NCBI GenBank assembly: GCA_030323885.1 | Contig: CM059186.1 | Location: 168,141,417 to 168,205,416, forward strand | Length of the DNA stretch: 64,000 nucleotides | Direction of reading: 5' to 3' | Source: Branchipolynoe longqiensis | Lineage: Eukaryota > Annelida > Polychaeta > Phyllodocida > Polynoidae | In this document: in pieces, positions 34,312 through 45,745 of the stretch | Numbering within the stretch: the first letter of the stretch is position 1 | Layout of the letters: each line of letters begins with the position of its first letter | Translations under genes and position numbers: made by a program | Notes under the pieces: generated by a model | What the model saw: the letters and a program-made list of their open reading frames with translations, nothing else | Told to the model about the DNA's origin: nothing | Database searches by the model: none

Positions 34312-34517
34312 TGAAGTTAATTTTGGCACGAATGCCAAAACTCTGAGCCAATTAGCTTCAGCAGGAACAGATTATATTAAATATACTTAGTATTCCCTTC
34401 CATGTGGCTATACATTCTCAATATGTGCATCAGGATCTAAGTTACATATGTAGGATCGAATCTAGGTCAGTGTTTTTATAATTTGATGCTTCCATCAGAC
34501 TATGGACCTTTAAGACA
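34312..34517 (+). repeat. Dispersed repeat X, copy 2
   Basis: GAAGTTAATTTTGGCACGAA TGCCAA through TTCCCTTCCATGTGGCTATA to CTTCCATCAGACTATGGACC aligns with 57036-57245. Confidence 0.75.
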
Positions 34518-34929
34518 TTCCCTTAAAAGGAGATGCAAGACGTAATTAGTAAAACTGAACTCTCAGGCAAGGAGTGACATAACCAGGTGGGTATGAATAG
34601 TGTGATGCCATCAGGGATCCTAGGAACGTGGGCTCCATTCTTGCTCTAGAAGCAGTTTTTCCCGTTTTCATCACACCCACGGCATCAATTTGGTGAGACT
34701 GCTATATTCTGGCTGGTCACAAAAGAACTAGTGGTCGTGTATTAGGACACAATTTCACAGAACTTGGCCGAGCTGGACGGTGCTTCTTGTCCAACCTATC
34801 AGGACCACCACTACGAGTTTGAGGCCGTCGTTGGAATGCAACACGCGAGGTAAAGGTGCGTAGTTGGGTGTCTCAAAGTTGGTCCCTGGGCCTGCTGACA
34901 AACACGTGGCTACCCGACATTCAACGGAG

Positions 34930-35140
34930 CCACCACTAGGGGGCGGGTCGGGAACGGCGTTGGGGGCGCAGTTGGGGGCGGGGTTGGGGGCGGTGTTGGG
35001 AGAAGGGAGGGGGCATGGTTGTGGGCAGTGTTGTGGGCGGTGTTGTGGGCGGGGTGGGGTGGGGAGTTGGGGGCGAGATTTGGGTCAGGGTGGGAAACGG
35101 GTGGGCGGTGGGATGGGGACTAGGAGCGAACTGGAAGTGA
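34930..35140. repeat. G-rich (GGGGGCGGTGTTG)n tract with a CTCF-like core
   Basis: Imperfect 11-13-bp units TTGGGGGCGG. At the left edge, CACCACTAGGGGGCGGG (34931-34947) is a strong match to the CTCF core on the plus strand. The sequence between 34518 and 34929 is unassigned. Confidence 0.8.
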
Positions 35141-35435
35141 AGGGGTGAACCCATAAGCAGCTCGAGCGAAAGAATGTCAAACCGAAAGTGGGCTAGAGTA
35201 AGGAATGTTCAAGAACCACTGCTCTGACAAGAAGCAGCACGATGAAATGAAGGGTCCGGTTGAGCCTGGTAGTAGCAACTCTAGTCTCACGTTTATGATA
35301 CTTGTATAGGCAGCCCCCGCACCGTGAGAAACGCTGTCAAAAACACCTTGTCTAGTTGCCGCAGATCGCTCAGTCGCGCATCTCCGGTGCACTGGCCTTA
35401 GAGCGTACCCTTTGAAAGTGCTACTGCAGTGTTTG

Positions 35436-35702
35436 TATGAGTGTGTGGGAGGGGGGGCGGGGCGAGGCGGGGGTAATTGTGGGGGGAAGAGGACCTTGGA
35501 CGATGCCGGAGTAGATCACATGTGCAGCAGGTGGGGCCGGAGCCCTGAGGGGGGCGGGGGGGTGGAGGGATGTCTGATTGTTCCCGGCGTGCACCATTGT
35601 CCAGGCGACGTGACCTCTTGAGCTTCCAAGTGACCTTTAGGGGGAACCCCCACCCGGGGAAGCACCTATCAGCCCTCCTCCCCCCCCCCCCCCCCCCCCC
35701 CA
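35436..35702. repeat. G-rich patch ending in a ~C22 run
   Basis: GTGGGAGGGGGGGCGGGGCG at ~35446 and GAGGGGGGCGGGGGGGTGG at ~35547. A pure C tract of about 22 bases covers 35680-35701. Open frames on both strands are compositional. Confidence 0.85.
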
Positions 35703-35859
35703 CGCCACACAGACATGGTGAAGTGGACTTAGAGTTTATTCAGTCCCTTCCCCGCTGGAGCCTCAGTCTGGGCTGATCAGGAAGGAGACGTCGAGACCAG
35801 AACGAGGCTTTGAGCCAGCATCAAGCAATCGGACATCCCCGGCTGACGCAGAAAGTGTG

Positions 35860-36163
35860 TATCATTTAACGACGCCTCTAGAGCAAATTGATTGTTATCA
35901 TCGGCTATTGGACATCAAGCATATGGTCATTCTGACATATTTCTTTGGAGGAAACCTGCTTCCACTACATTTGCTACTCTTTCTGATAAACAGCAAGGGG
36001 TCTTTTATATGCACTTTCCCACAGACAGCACAGCACATACCACAGCCTTTGATGAACCAGTTGTGGACCACTGATCATGGGTCCACTGATCAGGATTGAT
36101 CGGATGACCCACACCTTCACAGGTGGACACTCTACTGCCTGAGCTACATCCCGCTGGCCCGCC
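35860..36163 (-). mobile_element. RUDI/V-SINE-like element
   Basis: The minus strand begins with a tRNA-like head GCGGGATGTAGCTCAGGCAG TAGAGTG. It continues with a body containing GGTATGTGCTGTGCTGTCTG TGGGAAAGTGCATATAAAAG ACCCCTTGCTG, and ends GAGGCGTCGTTAAATGATAC. Head, GTGCATATAAAAGA core and CGTCGTTAAAT end match the widespread molluscan V-SINE type as I remember it. This is the main taxonomic clue in the window. Confidence 0.85.
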
Positions 36164-36349
36164 CGACTGATGCGAGCAGAGGCTACTGATGGGGGAGGGG
36201 TGGTGTGGTAGCATTGCATCATGGGACGACAGGCAGAGAGGACAGAGGCCACAATGGGAGTTCTCAGACTCTATTGTGTCCAGTGGGAACCAGGACACTG
36301 AGGGCCTTACCGGAACACCTGCCCGTCTGCCGGAGCTAGTGAGCGCCGT

Positions 36350-36367
36350 GTACGCCCCCTGGTGGCG
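36350..36367 (-). promoter_or_regulatory. CTCF-like core
   Basis: GTACGCCCCCTGGTGGCG reads CGCCACCAGGGGGCGTAC on the minus strand, a near-consensus CTCF core. Motif only. Confidence 0.35.
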
Positions 36368-36469
36368 TTTTCATATAATTGCGCCACTTCACCTAATGGT
36401 GACAGGTGCATGTTGGAGGGCACAGAGGAATGCAGGGAAGCTCGGCGTTATTAGGTAATCCCTGGTGGA

Positions 36470-36850
36470 TACTCCATTATGCGGAATAAATAACTGCAGA
36501 TTTCCTTACTTGTTATTGCATTCACAATTACTACTGGATGTATCTGATTCTCTATGGTTCTTGTACCGGTGGCGCCCCCTTCGGATTCCCACCTCACTAA
36601 CAGAGAACTGGGTGCATATGAATATATTTGCTTTGTACCATTGTCGCCCCCACCCGCTTGCCACGTCATTAACCAACAACTGGATGTATTTGACTCTCTA
36701 TGGTCCCCATTGGCTTGCCACATCACTATCTGAATACTGAGTGCACATGACTCTATGTATGTTATACGAGTGGCGCCCCTAACGACCTCCTGCATCACTA
36801 ACCAAGAACTGGACATCGGCTTGCCACGTCACTAGCCAACAACTAACACC
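36470..36850. repeat. Diverged tandem repeat with GCGCCCCC and CTGGATGTAT words
   Basis: The block TTGCCACRTCAYTAACCAAC AACTGGATGTATTTGACTCT CTATGG recurs in decayed form at about 36515, 36590, 36660, 36715 and 36790. Minus-strand frames here are not convincing as a gene. Confidence 0.65.
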
Positions 36851-37826
36851 CAACTCTAACATTGTATAATACAACATAATACACAAAAGAGTGACTAAGA
36901 CTAAGTAATTAACATGTTTAGTATTTATCGAATGGCAAAATCGTAAGCCAACAAGTAAAACCTGGTATGTAAATGCAAAATAATTTGATGTACCTCATAC
37001 TCACTACTTATCGCATGGTGTAGAAATTAAATTTCAGAATTTACTTCAGACTTCACTTTACTATGTAGACCATGTTCAAATGCCGATATATTCCTGTAAG
37101 ACTTACGGTCGGAAAACCAGTTCTACGTCACTGAAAACAGATATATATGAATAAAAATGCATTAACCCAAAAAGAGGTCCATTCTCACAGAATTATAACA
37201 GATCCACGGAGAACTCCAGACCAACCATCTTCTTCCTCCTCTCTTCCCCACACCCGACTATCCTACTTCCAGCTCTAGAGGTTTGTCAGGGGCCTGACGG
37301 GTCGCCTCTACTCCCCCTCTTTGATCCTCCCTAGATCCCTCCTTTCAGCTCAGCCCACGCCCAAACCTCCTACCCCTCAGCCACCTTATTCACGTCCGGT
37401 TCCCTCGTTCTTCACTTCCGGTCCGCCCGATCCAAATCCCCAACTACACACTACTTACATAACTTTGTTACACACAGCGCCTCATGTTATACACAGCGCC
37501 TCATGCAATGTGCTCTTCCTACACACTACTTACATAACTTTGTTATACACATCACCTCATGCAATGTCCTGTTTTTAGACATTACTTAGAGAACGTGATT
37601 ATAGACATCGCCTCATGCAATGTGCTGTTTCTACACACTACCTACCGAACTTTGTTACAAACAGTGCCTCATGCAATGTGCTGTTTCTACACACTACTTA
37701 CATAATTTTGTTACAGACAGTGCCTCATGCAATGTTCTGTTTTTAGACACTACTTACAGACCTTTGTTATACACAGCGCCTCATGCAATGTTCTGTTTTG
37801 ACACAATACTTACAGAACGTTGATAC

Positions 37827-38876
37827 CGAGTCAATCATGAACTGTTAATCAAATGTTTAGAAGATATTGGTGTCAATGGCAAAGACATTAACCTAACTGT
37901 GAACTTATACTGGACACAACGTGCATTTATAAAAATGGAGCAGGGCCTATCGGATGAAGTTATGATTAAACGAGGAGTTCGACAGGGGTGTGTATTGTCA
38001 CCATGTCTATTTAACCTGTACACAGAGATGATTTTCAGACACATTGAAGATTGCAAGGGAGTGACAATAGGTGGCATGAATGTCAACAATCTTAGATATG
38101 CCGATGACAGTGTAATACTAGCAGACAGTGAGAAAAACCTACAAGATATAGTGAATAGAATCAATAAAGCTGGAATACTATTCAACATCAAGATGAATGC
38201 CAGGAAGACCAAAACAATGGTTATAAGTAAAAAGACAGATAAACCAAATGTCAATATAACCATAGATGGCACAAACATAGAACAAGTATCCGAATTCATA
38301 TATCTCGGACAAAAGATTACAAATGATGGGAGATGTGAGGAAGAAATTAAAAGAAGGATAACAATAGCCCGAACAACATTCTCCAAAATGTATAGAGTGT
38401 TAACATCAAGTAAGATATTAATACAAACAAGGAAGCGTATTCTTCAGTGTTATGTGTGGTCTACTCTAATGTATGGGGCAGAGACATGGACAATCTCTAA
38501 GAAAATGTACAAACGTTTAGCAGCATTTGAGATGTGGACTTATCGAAGGATGATGAAAATATCAAGGACGAAGAAGATCACCAACAAAGAAGTTCTCAGA
38601 AAAATTTAAAATAAGAAAAGCTTGTTCGCCACTATACAGACAAAGAAACTTATTTATTTTGGCCACATCATTCGTCAGAGTTCAATATACCGTACATTGT
38701 TGGAAGGGAAGGTGAATGGCAGCAGAGGGAGGGGGAGACCCAAGAACATCATGGTTTACAATATTTCACAGTGGACAGGCTTGAATTATTCACAGTCTAT
38801 CAGAACAGCACAACATCGGGACAAGTGGAGAACCATTGCATCCAACCCTCGACTAGAGGATGGAACTATTGATTGA
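37827..38876 (+). pseudogene. LINE reverse transcriptase, one in-frame stop
   Basis: The frame is open from 37827, upstream of any start codon, to TAA at 38607-38609. It then continues in the same frame to 38876, so a single nonsense codon separates the two halves. Visible motifs are GVRQGCVLSPCLFNLY (from 37971), LRYADD with the catalytic YADD at 38097-38108, FIYLGQKITNDG, STLMYGAETWT and, after the stop, YFGHIIRQ and GRGRPKN. The sequence starts just after the motif A aspartate region (the R-VNHELL segment), so the N-terminal RT and endonuclease are absent. The low number of lesions suggests a young insertion. Confidence 0.88.
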
Positions 38877-38881
38877 TTGAT
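37827..38881 (+). mobile_element. LINE with (TTGA)n tail, 5'-truncated, in the 56-bp satellite
   Basis: The element starts within the RT domain (reading RVNHELLIKCLE) and ends at GGAACTATTGATTGATTGAT. TGATAC at the left junction (37821-37826) and GATAC at the right are the likely target duplication. It is a different lineage from the (ATG)n LINE: the C-terminal region is only distantly similar and the tail differs. Confidence 0.88.
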
Positions 38882-39151
38882 GATACACATCACCTCACGC
38901 AATGTGCTGTTTCTACACACTACTTAGAGAACTTTGTTACACACAGCACCTCATGCAATGTGCTGTTTCTACACATGACTCACATAACTTTGTTATACAC
39001 AGCGCCTCATGCACAGTGCCGTTTCTACACATGACTCAATGTACCACTTCACACAAATTACTTCAATTTGAGCTATTGCAAAGTGTGGAGGTTATATGAT
39101 TGTAAACGTGCCGGCTGATGGTGTGGGTGGTGTAAATAGGTCAAGTGAAAG

Positions 39152-39260
39152 CACTACAGGTAATGAAGGAAAACAGGGTAAGAATGAAAAGTAAGAGAAT
39201 GAGACTCTCTGGTTTATTGCTTATATAGGTTCTCAAGATTCAAGATGGCCGTTGTCACAT
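39152..39260. repeat. Dispersed repeat fragment shared with 51955-52035
   Basis: AAAAGTAAGAGAATGAGACT CTCTGGTTTATT resembles GAAAGTAAGAGAGTAAAGTG ... AGCCCTCTGGTTTATTTG near 51970-52020. Both are followed by a CACCAATCAGA-like stretch. Family unknown. Confidence 0.45.
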
Positions 39261-39689
39261 GATTCCATTCATCAATCACAGTACAATGCAGTGGTCACAT
39301 GACTCACTCCTCCAATCAGAGTACAATGCAGTGGTCAATGATCATAACAATACCATGGGGGGGGGAGGGGGCATGTGAGGTGACTCTTCCAAAGACTGTT
39401 CTTAGTCAAACTCGGAAGTGACACTCCCTCTCAAAGACTATTCAATATACAAGTTCTATACCTAATGAATAATAGTTTACCAAGTTCACACATCCCTCAT
39501 ATGCCTTTGGGTTTTTATAATTTAACCTTTATCATTATATAGACAGTTTGTAGTTTATTATAGTAACTTCACCTCGGTTCACATGTATTATATCGGACAA
39601 TTTTACATGATGTTCCTTATGAAAGGTATAACCACTTATACGCATATTACACTGATTGGAACTACTTTAGAGGATGGGTGTTATAATGT

Positions 39690-39840
39690 GAGCGAGTCAG
39701 GATAATGTGAGTGAGTGGGATATCAGGTCATGGTGTGGTCGCCTGGGGCGTCATTATAACAAGTTGCTATGAGTGCGCACTGTCACAAGTCAGTACCCGT
39801 CCTGCTATGACCTTAGATGGTGCTAGGCCGTAAACAATCT
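39690..39840 (+). mobile_element. SINE-A, 3' half
   Basis: AGTCAGGATAATGTGAGTGA GTGGGATATCAGGTCATGG to CACAAGTCAGTACCCGTCCT and GGTGCTAGGCCGTAAAC. The head is absent. Confidence 0.85.
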
Positions 39841-40204
39841 TAGCCTCCGTATTCAGTTGTGCACTCAGCAGTGAGCATTAAAGTACGACGCTTCTGGCAA
39901 TACATAACGAATACATTACTTCACTGGTCGCTATCAACTGAATAAGGCACTGCTTATTAACGCCTAATGGGTTCATCTTTCTCAGTCCTGACTGCAATCA
40001 CACTGGCGATATTGGGCAGCCTTCTCGCCGTCTGCCGCTGTCTCCCTCTTCCTCTTACCTCTCGCTCACTTCTCGCCGTGTCACATCAACTCTTGACCAC
40101 TTCTCCCCTATATAAAGCAGTGTATGTCAAATATATTACCATCTCCTACTGAATACTATCCACTTATCTATATCACTATACATCTTGCTTAGTAACTAGT
40201 ATCA

Positions 40205-40300
40205 ATTCCTTTTTTCTTTTATTTTTCTTGAAGATTTATATTGCCCATCATGGATAAGTCTGAATAGACTTGTTTTCACCATTGGACAGTTTGTTAATAG
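40205..40300 (-). mobile_element. CR1/L2-like LINE 3' UTR fragment
   Basis: GAAGATTTATATTGCCCATC ATGG and GACTTGTTTTCACCATTGGA follow the order seen at 57665-57735. The sequence 39841-40204 is unassigned. Confidence 0.5.
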
Positions 40301-40349
40301 AAAGCCGGGCTGAGCCTACACTTTTACCGACCCAAGTGATTTTTAACAC

Positions 40350-40535
40350 CCACACCAACCACATATACACCGCAGGAGAGCAACCAGCCATTGATGACGC
40401 TGTAAGTTATACACAGCAGTGGATATCCAAATTGGCAGAGGTGGGAGGGCATGGGGAATCGAACCACCAACCTTCAGATTAGGAGTCCAACCTAAAAAAA
40501 GGTCAGACACTCTAACCACACTGCCACTAGAGAAT
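40350..40535 (-). mobile_element. SINE-B (second tRNA-derived family), copy 1
   Basis: The minus strand reads GTGGCAGTGTGGTTAGAGTG (A box), an intervening loop with TTAGGTTGGACTCC, the B box GGTGGTTCGATTCCC, then a body CACTGCTGTGTATAACTTAC. The same order is found at 42550-42685. Confidence 0.8.
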
Positions 40536-40579
40536 ACAACAGTTGTTTGTCCAAGAAGGGCTAGTATTCAAGGAATGCA

Positions 40580-41490
40580 TTTATCGCCGCCTCTTTTCCC
40601 ACTTATCCCCACCTCTTGCCCACTTCTCGCTGCCACTTGCCCACTTCTCGCCGCCTCTCACCCACTTCTCAGCACCTGTCACCCACTTCTCACCACCTCT
40701 CGCCCACTTCTCCCCACTTCTCTCCCACATCTCGCAGCCTCTTGTAGACTTCTCCCTGCATTTCGGCCAATTCTCGCCGCCTCTCGTTCACTTCTCCCCT
40801 GCATCTCGCCCACTTCTCACCACCTCTCGTCCACTTCTCGCCACCTCTCGCCCACTTCTCGCCACCTCTTGCCCAGCCTCTCATCCACTTCTACCCGCCT
40901 CTCGTACACTTCTCCCTGCCTCTCGTCCACTTCTCACGGCCTCCCGTCCACTTCTCCCTGCCTCTCGTTCACTTCTCACCGCCTCTCGTTCCCTTCTCGC
41001 TGCCTCTCACTCACTTCTTGCCACCTCTCGCCCATTGTCCCCACCTCTCGCCGCCTCTCGCCCACTTCTCGCAACCTCTCGCCCACTTCTGCCCGCCTCT
41101 CATCCACTTCTCCCCGCCTCTCATCCACTTCTCCCCACCTCTCGTCCACTTCTCCCTGCTTCTCGTCCACTTCTCATGGCCTCTCGTCCACTTCTCCCCA
41201 CCTCTCGTCCACTTCTCCCCGCCTCTCGTCCACTTCTCATGGTCTCTCATCCACTTCTCCCCACCTCTCGTCCACTTCTCCCTGCCTCTCGTTCACTTCT
41301 CCCCACCTCTCACTCACTTCGCGCCACCTCTCACCCATTTTCCCCCACCTCTCGCCGCCTCTCGCCCACTTCTCCCCCCCTCTTTCCCACTTCTCCCAGC
41401 CACTCGTCCACTTCTCCCCACGTCTCGTTCACTTCTCACCACCTCTCGCCCACCTATCGCCGCCTCTCGCCCACTTCTCGTCGCCACACG
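40580..41490. repeat. 21-bp minisatellite CCACTTCTCCCCGCCTCTCGT
   Basis: About 43 units with variable second half (CCACCTCTCGC, CTGCCTCTCGT). The period is a multiple of three, so plus-strand Pro/Leu/Ser frames (starts 40419, 40543, 41018) and minus-strand Glu/Arg frames stay open. No credible gene. Confidence 0.95.
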
Positions 41491-41837
41491 TCTGCGCGCC
41501 ACCCTCGAGAGGCGTTGCCTAGTTACAGACGGCGATGCGTCGCCGGCGCTCTCCATACATCGCCCCTTACAGTCGAGTCAGGAATCAGGCTGAGGAATTC
41601 AATTAATGTCCGTATTTATGTTGTACTTGAGACTAAGCCGATGCGTGCTGTCATCAGAGCCCCATCTCCTCCCGGCCCCTCCCCCTGGTCTCCTGCCCCT
41701 GACTCCCCCCCCCCCCACACCCGTGCATGAGCAGGGGTCTGCCGGTAGGTCTGTCAGTGGGCGGTGGTGCTACTGGTAGCAGGCCTTGCCCTCTCATGTC
41801 GGGGCACGGCCACTCATAAATGGGCGAGCCACAACAA

Positions 41838-42320
41838 CTGCCGGAAGTGGAATTATAAATACTATGCAATATATATATATATAGTATGTACATAGTATAT
41901 GCTGAATAAGCATTATACAAGTAGAATAATAGTAGTGGAACTATGAATAGTATGCATACACTGAGTATTTTATATGAGCATTATAGGGGCATTATAGGAG
42001 TATAATCACTGAAAATAAAGCTGGAAGTGAAACTATAAATGTCATACATAGTACATATAGTCATCATCATCATGCTGTCAGTTGCGACGCGACAAAGACT
42101 GCTTTCATTACTTGACTGCCACTCTCCATTTAGCTCTCTGCTGTGTCCTAGCTGATTTTCCGCTGTTGACGGAAGATGAGCTCGAGCAGCACGCCCCTTG
42201 GTAACCCTGGTGATGACCGAGCGGGTATGTTGTTTTGTGCGGTTGTACATTTCATGAAAGCTGCCTACATATAGTATGTATATATTATCTGTTATATAAC
42301 CATTATACGAGAAGATTAAG
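41838..42320. repeat. Diverged tandem repeat split by a short retroelement
   Basis: GGAAGTGGAATTATAAATAC TATGCA (41841), GGAACTATGAATAGTATGCA (41937) and GGAAGTGAAACTATAAATGT (42024) are ~90-bp units, with GCATTATACAAGTAGAA and ACCATTATACGAGAAGA words. The element 42061-42266 interrupts them. 41500-41837 is otherwise unassigned apart from a C11 run near 41707. Confidence 0.6.
42061..42266 (-). mobile_element. 206-bp non-autonomous derivative of the (ATG)n LINE
   Basis: On the minus strand it starts AGGCAGCTTTCATGAAATG and ends with the 3' part of the RTE-like LINE: CAGCAGAGAGCTAAATGG, GCAGTCAAGTAATGAAAGC, then (ATG)4. ACATATAG lies on both sides (42053-42060 and 42267-42274), so this is one integrated unit and not two fused fragments. 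Only the last ~85 bases match the LINE. The first ~120 do not encode RT. Either an internally deleted LINE or a SINE borrowing the LINE tail fits. Confidence 0.8.
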
Positions 42321-42549
42321 ACCGCACTCTTCCATCTGCTCCTCAATCTCTACTCCTCAATCAGGCATTGCCTGGAGGAGTCTGCGCTAAAAAGTTATCG
42401 AATAATTATCTACCCCAACCTCAGGTCCGCTGGTGGCGCCACCTGTCCGCTCACGCCTCAAACTGTCATGTAAATTGAACTCACTGTACAGCTGAAAATT
42501 AGTATCTGGATATAAAAGTATAACTTACACAGGTGTCATAGTGCTATCT

Positions 42550-42685
42550 GTGGCAGAGTGGTTAGAGTCTCTGAATTTGTTCTAGGTTAGACTCCTCTGA
42601 AGGTCACTGGTTCGTTTCCAGGTGCCATCACCTCAGCAATTTTGAATTTACACCGCAGTGTATAACTTACAGTATCATCAAAGGC
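42550..42685 (+). mobile_element. SINE-B, copy 2
   Basis: GTGGCAGAGTGGTTAGAGTC (A box), GACTCCTCTGAAGGTCACTG GTTCGTTTCC (B box) and body ACACCGCAGTGTATAACTTA C match the reverse complement of 40350-40535. tRNA-Ser/Leu-like spacing with a long variable region. Confidence 0.8.
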
Positions 42686-42847
42686 CATTTGTTCTCATGT
42701 CTAACAAATCTCACGGTTCGGTCAAAGTGTATGCTGAAACTCAGGCTTTCTATCAACCAACTATCTCATGCTTCTATGCAGACTTATCCATGATCGGCCA
42801 AAATAAATCTTCAAGAAAAAACCCACAGTCATCCCAACGTAGGCAAC

Positions 42848-42990
42848 ACACACCCAACACACAACTCATAACCACCCCACACACCCACCATACGCCAAGA
42901 ATCATACATACCGCTTCACACCCATACTCCCGCACACACGCCCGCCCACCCACACAGCCAAGCCCAAACACCCACCCACCCACCCCATCT
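42848..42990. repeat. CA/CCC-rich simple sequence
   Basis: Irregular CACACCC and CACCCACC words. The frame at 42658-43011 is compositional in its second half. Confidence 0.75.
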
Positions 42991-43329
42991 CTTCTAGTAC
43001 CCACCCACTGAAAGGCGCCTAACAGACTATGGGTCCGGCCAGAGTCGGCCGATTGACAGATGGATTGACAATCAGGCTGGGGCGTGGTTTGGTCCCGCAC
43101 TCAGCTCACGGCGCCGTGCTGTTTGGCCGCACATACAACGTGAGGTGGGGGCAGTCCTGCGAGCAGTTCAGCGTGGGGAGTTGCTCTACTGCACCTCCCG
43201 GCATGCACTCTGACCGGAAATGCCCGGACGGCGATTAGGTTTCATCGGGTTGGTATTAAATATTTCTCTACTTCCTATTTTAATTGAAATGTGTGTATCT
43301 TTTCCATCTCTTTTATGTGAGGGATACTG

Positions 43330-43430
43330 TATTTCTGGGAGTATGGCACACACAGGGACTTGAACCCACATTCCTGCCATTCCGTGGCAGGTTGCCTAAA
43401 CAATGGACAAGTTAAGATGCCTGGTGCTGT
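43330..43430 (-). mobile_element. SINE-C fragment
   Basis: Minus strand: GGCAACCTGCCACGGAATGG CAGGAATGTGGGTTCAAGTC CC, with a B box GGTTCAAGTCC. Related to 25890-25982. A similar tRNA-like stretch follows at about 43520-43610 (GCCAGCGCCCGAACCGAGGT). Confidence 0.5.
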
Positions 43431-43669
43431 CTCAGTAGCCATATCTCGTTGCCCGTGATGCATTTCACCTGGGTAAGTGAATAATATTAAGGAAAACAAA
43501 CAATAATAACTTAAAATATGACATCCCAGAGTGGAGTGCCAGCGCCCGAACCGAGGTTTGAACAGATTGCATATCGTGCTTAAATCCAGTCGCTTTCCAC
43601 GATCAACAATGTTGTTTTTATTGTGCATGGTAGTTGATGATTAAGGAGGGCAACTTTCAGTCGCGGCCA

Positions 43670-43858
43670 ATTGGTCTTCTCCATTCAACTGCTCATTGCC
43701 CTATGCTAGTAATGCTCAGTGCCTGAATCGGTAGCTACAAGTAACAATTGTTAAGTCATTGGTTTGAGTCGGCCACGTTCGAACCGATGTTCATATCCCA
43801 CAGAACTACCAGAACGGGAGGCAGACGCTCAACTCATTCAACCATCGCGTCTGGTTCT
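43670..43858 (-). mobile_element. SINE-A, 5' half
   Basis: CTCATTGCCCTATGCTAGTA, TTAAGTCATTGGTTTGAGTC, a weakened B box ACGTTCGAACC and head CTCAACTCATTCAACCATCG CGTCTGGTTC. The 3' half is lost. 43859-44635 is unassigned. Confidence 0.8.
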
Positions 43859-44635
43859 ATTGTTAGGAGTATCAATAGCAAAATAGATATACAAATATAC
43901 AAAGACAAATTCTGGGCGCAAGTGACAGTGGTTACACCGGAAGTTAAGGTCGGGCGGTGGTGGCGCCACCGGCATCCATATGAGTAAGGAGCAAAGACAT
44001 GAAGAGTACCCATTGGCTAATAATATAATATAATAATAATATAACATGTACTATATAATTTATTATGTGGATATAAATAACGGCAGCCCTTTAATGTTTA
44101 TCTCTAACCACCTTAACTTCCATATTATTCACTGCAGAGCAGGCCTTCTTTCCTCCCCCGCCTCCTATACATGTGATCCAACTCTCACTCTGCTCACTTT
44201 CGGCATATATTCTCCTGCCAAACCAAGTTATAGTCTTACCTTCTCATTTGCGAACAAACTATTTTTAAGAATATCATAGAATAATCTAGTCCGTAACTTT
44301 ATACTCGCCTAATGCTTCTACATCACCTAATTGATTATATATGTAACTAGGCCGACAACAGGCTGCCAACATCAGTAAGCCGTATTCTACCAGATGACCA
44401 TGCCTCATTCACAAGTCATTAATGAATTCCAGCGATGATCATGAGCTACAGGCTGACGAGGGTGGTCAGGTTTCTAAAAGATGCAACACTCCCCATAGAA
44501 TGCACCCACGGTGCAGAGTAGTGCGCGTGTACAGCGGGGCCCTCCGCGGGGACCGACGGAACCAGTGTACTTGTCACAAACTGTTTCCGACTGACGGGTA
44601 AGACGGATAATTGGTTCCCACTTATTATGTTATGT

Positions 44636-45160
44636 GTTAGTGCTGTAGTGCTGGTGGACTGTGATCACACCCACACACCCACACACACCATACACACACT
44701 GCACACACACTGCACACACCCTCCACACACCCACACCACCATACAAACCAACACCACTATACATACACTGTGTTAGGGATGTAGTGCTGGTGGATCTGTG
44801 CGCACACCCACACACCCACACACACCATACACACCCTGCACACGCTGCACACACCCACACCATCATACAAACCCACACCACTATACATACAGTGTGTTAG
44901 TGCTGTAGTGCTGGTGGATCTGTGAGCGCACGCATACACCCACACCCACCATACACACCAGACCCACTGCACACACCCACACCACCATACAGACCCCCAC
45001 CTCTATACATACACTGTGTTAGTGCTGTAGTGCTGGTGGATCTGTGAGCACACGCACACACCCACACACACACCACCCACACACCACACGCACCCTCCAC
45101 ACACACTGGGAATACAAACCCACACCACTATGCATGCACTGTGTTAGTACTTTAGTGCAG
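44636..45160. repeat. ~125-bp tandem repeat, five units
   Basis: GTGTTAGTGCTGTAGTGCTG GTGGATCTGTG begins at about 44636, 44770, 44891, 45018 and 45141. It alternates with CA-rich filler ending in ACCACTATACATACA. The unit is a unique 35-bp core plus a variable CA stretch. Confidence 0.9.
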
Positions 45161-45284
45161 GCGGATCTGCCACCAGCCACTCAGACACCCACACACCGAC
45201 ACTTACACCCACCCACACAGACACCAACCGACATCACTATAGCAACCCACACCCCTATGCGCACACTACACACACCACGCCGTT

Positions 45285-45745
45285 ATATATGCAAGGGACA
45301 CATATGCATGGACACACAGCCAGACACACACAGAGACAAGCGTACACAACCAGACACACAGACAGACAGGGACACACAGACAGGCAGGGACACACATACA
45401 GACAGGGACACTCATACATACATGGACACACAGCCAGACACACATACAGACAGGGGCACACACACAGATAGGGGCATACATACATACAGACAGACGGACA
45501 CACAGACAAGGACACACAGACAGACAGGGACACACAGACATACAGGGACACACATACAGACAGACACACATACAAGTGCAAACAGACATACAGGGATACC
45601 CAGACAGACAGGAGCACGCAGACAGACAGGGACACACATACATACAGGGAACCACATACATACATACAGAAGGACAGGGACACACATACACACACAGACA
45701 CACATACCTACACACATACAGACAGGGATACACATACAGACCTGT
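45285..45745. repeat. (CAGACAGGGACACACATA)n minisatellite
   Basis: Irregular 14-18-bp units of CAGACAGGGACACA and CATACATACAG. Frames on both strands (Thr/His/Asp on plus, Cys/Val/Ser on minus) are compositional. Confidence 0.93.

Larger units (their letters stand above)
37440..39040. repeat. 56-bp satellite interrupted by a LINE
   Basis: Units of ACACACTACTTACATAACTT + TGTTATACACAGCGCCTCAT + GCAATGTGCTGTTTCT occupy 37440-37826 and resume at 38882-39040. The left flank stops in CAGAACGTTGATAC and the right resumes GATACACATCACCTCACGCA, so the satellite predates the LINE. Confidence 0.93.
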
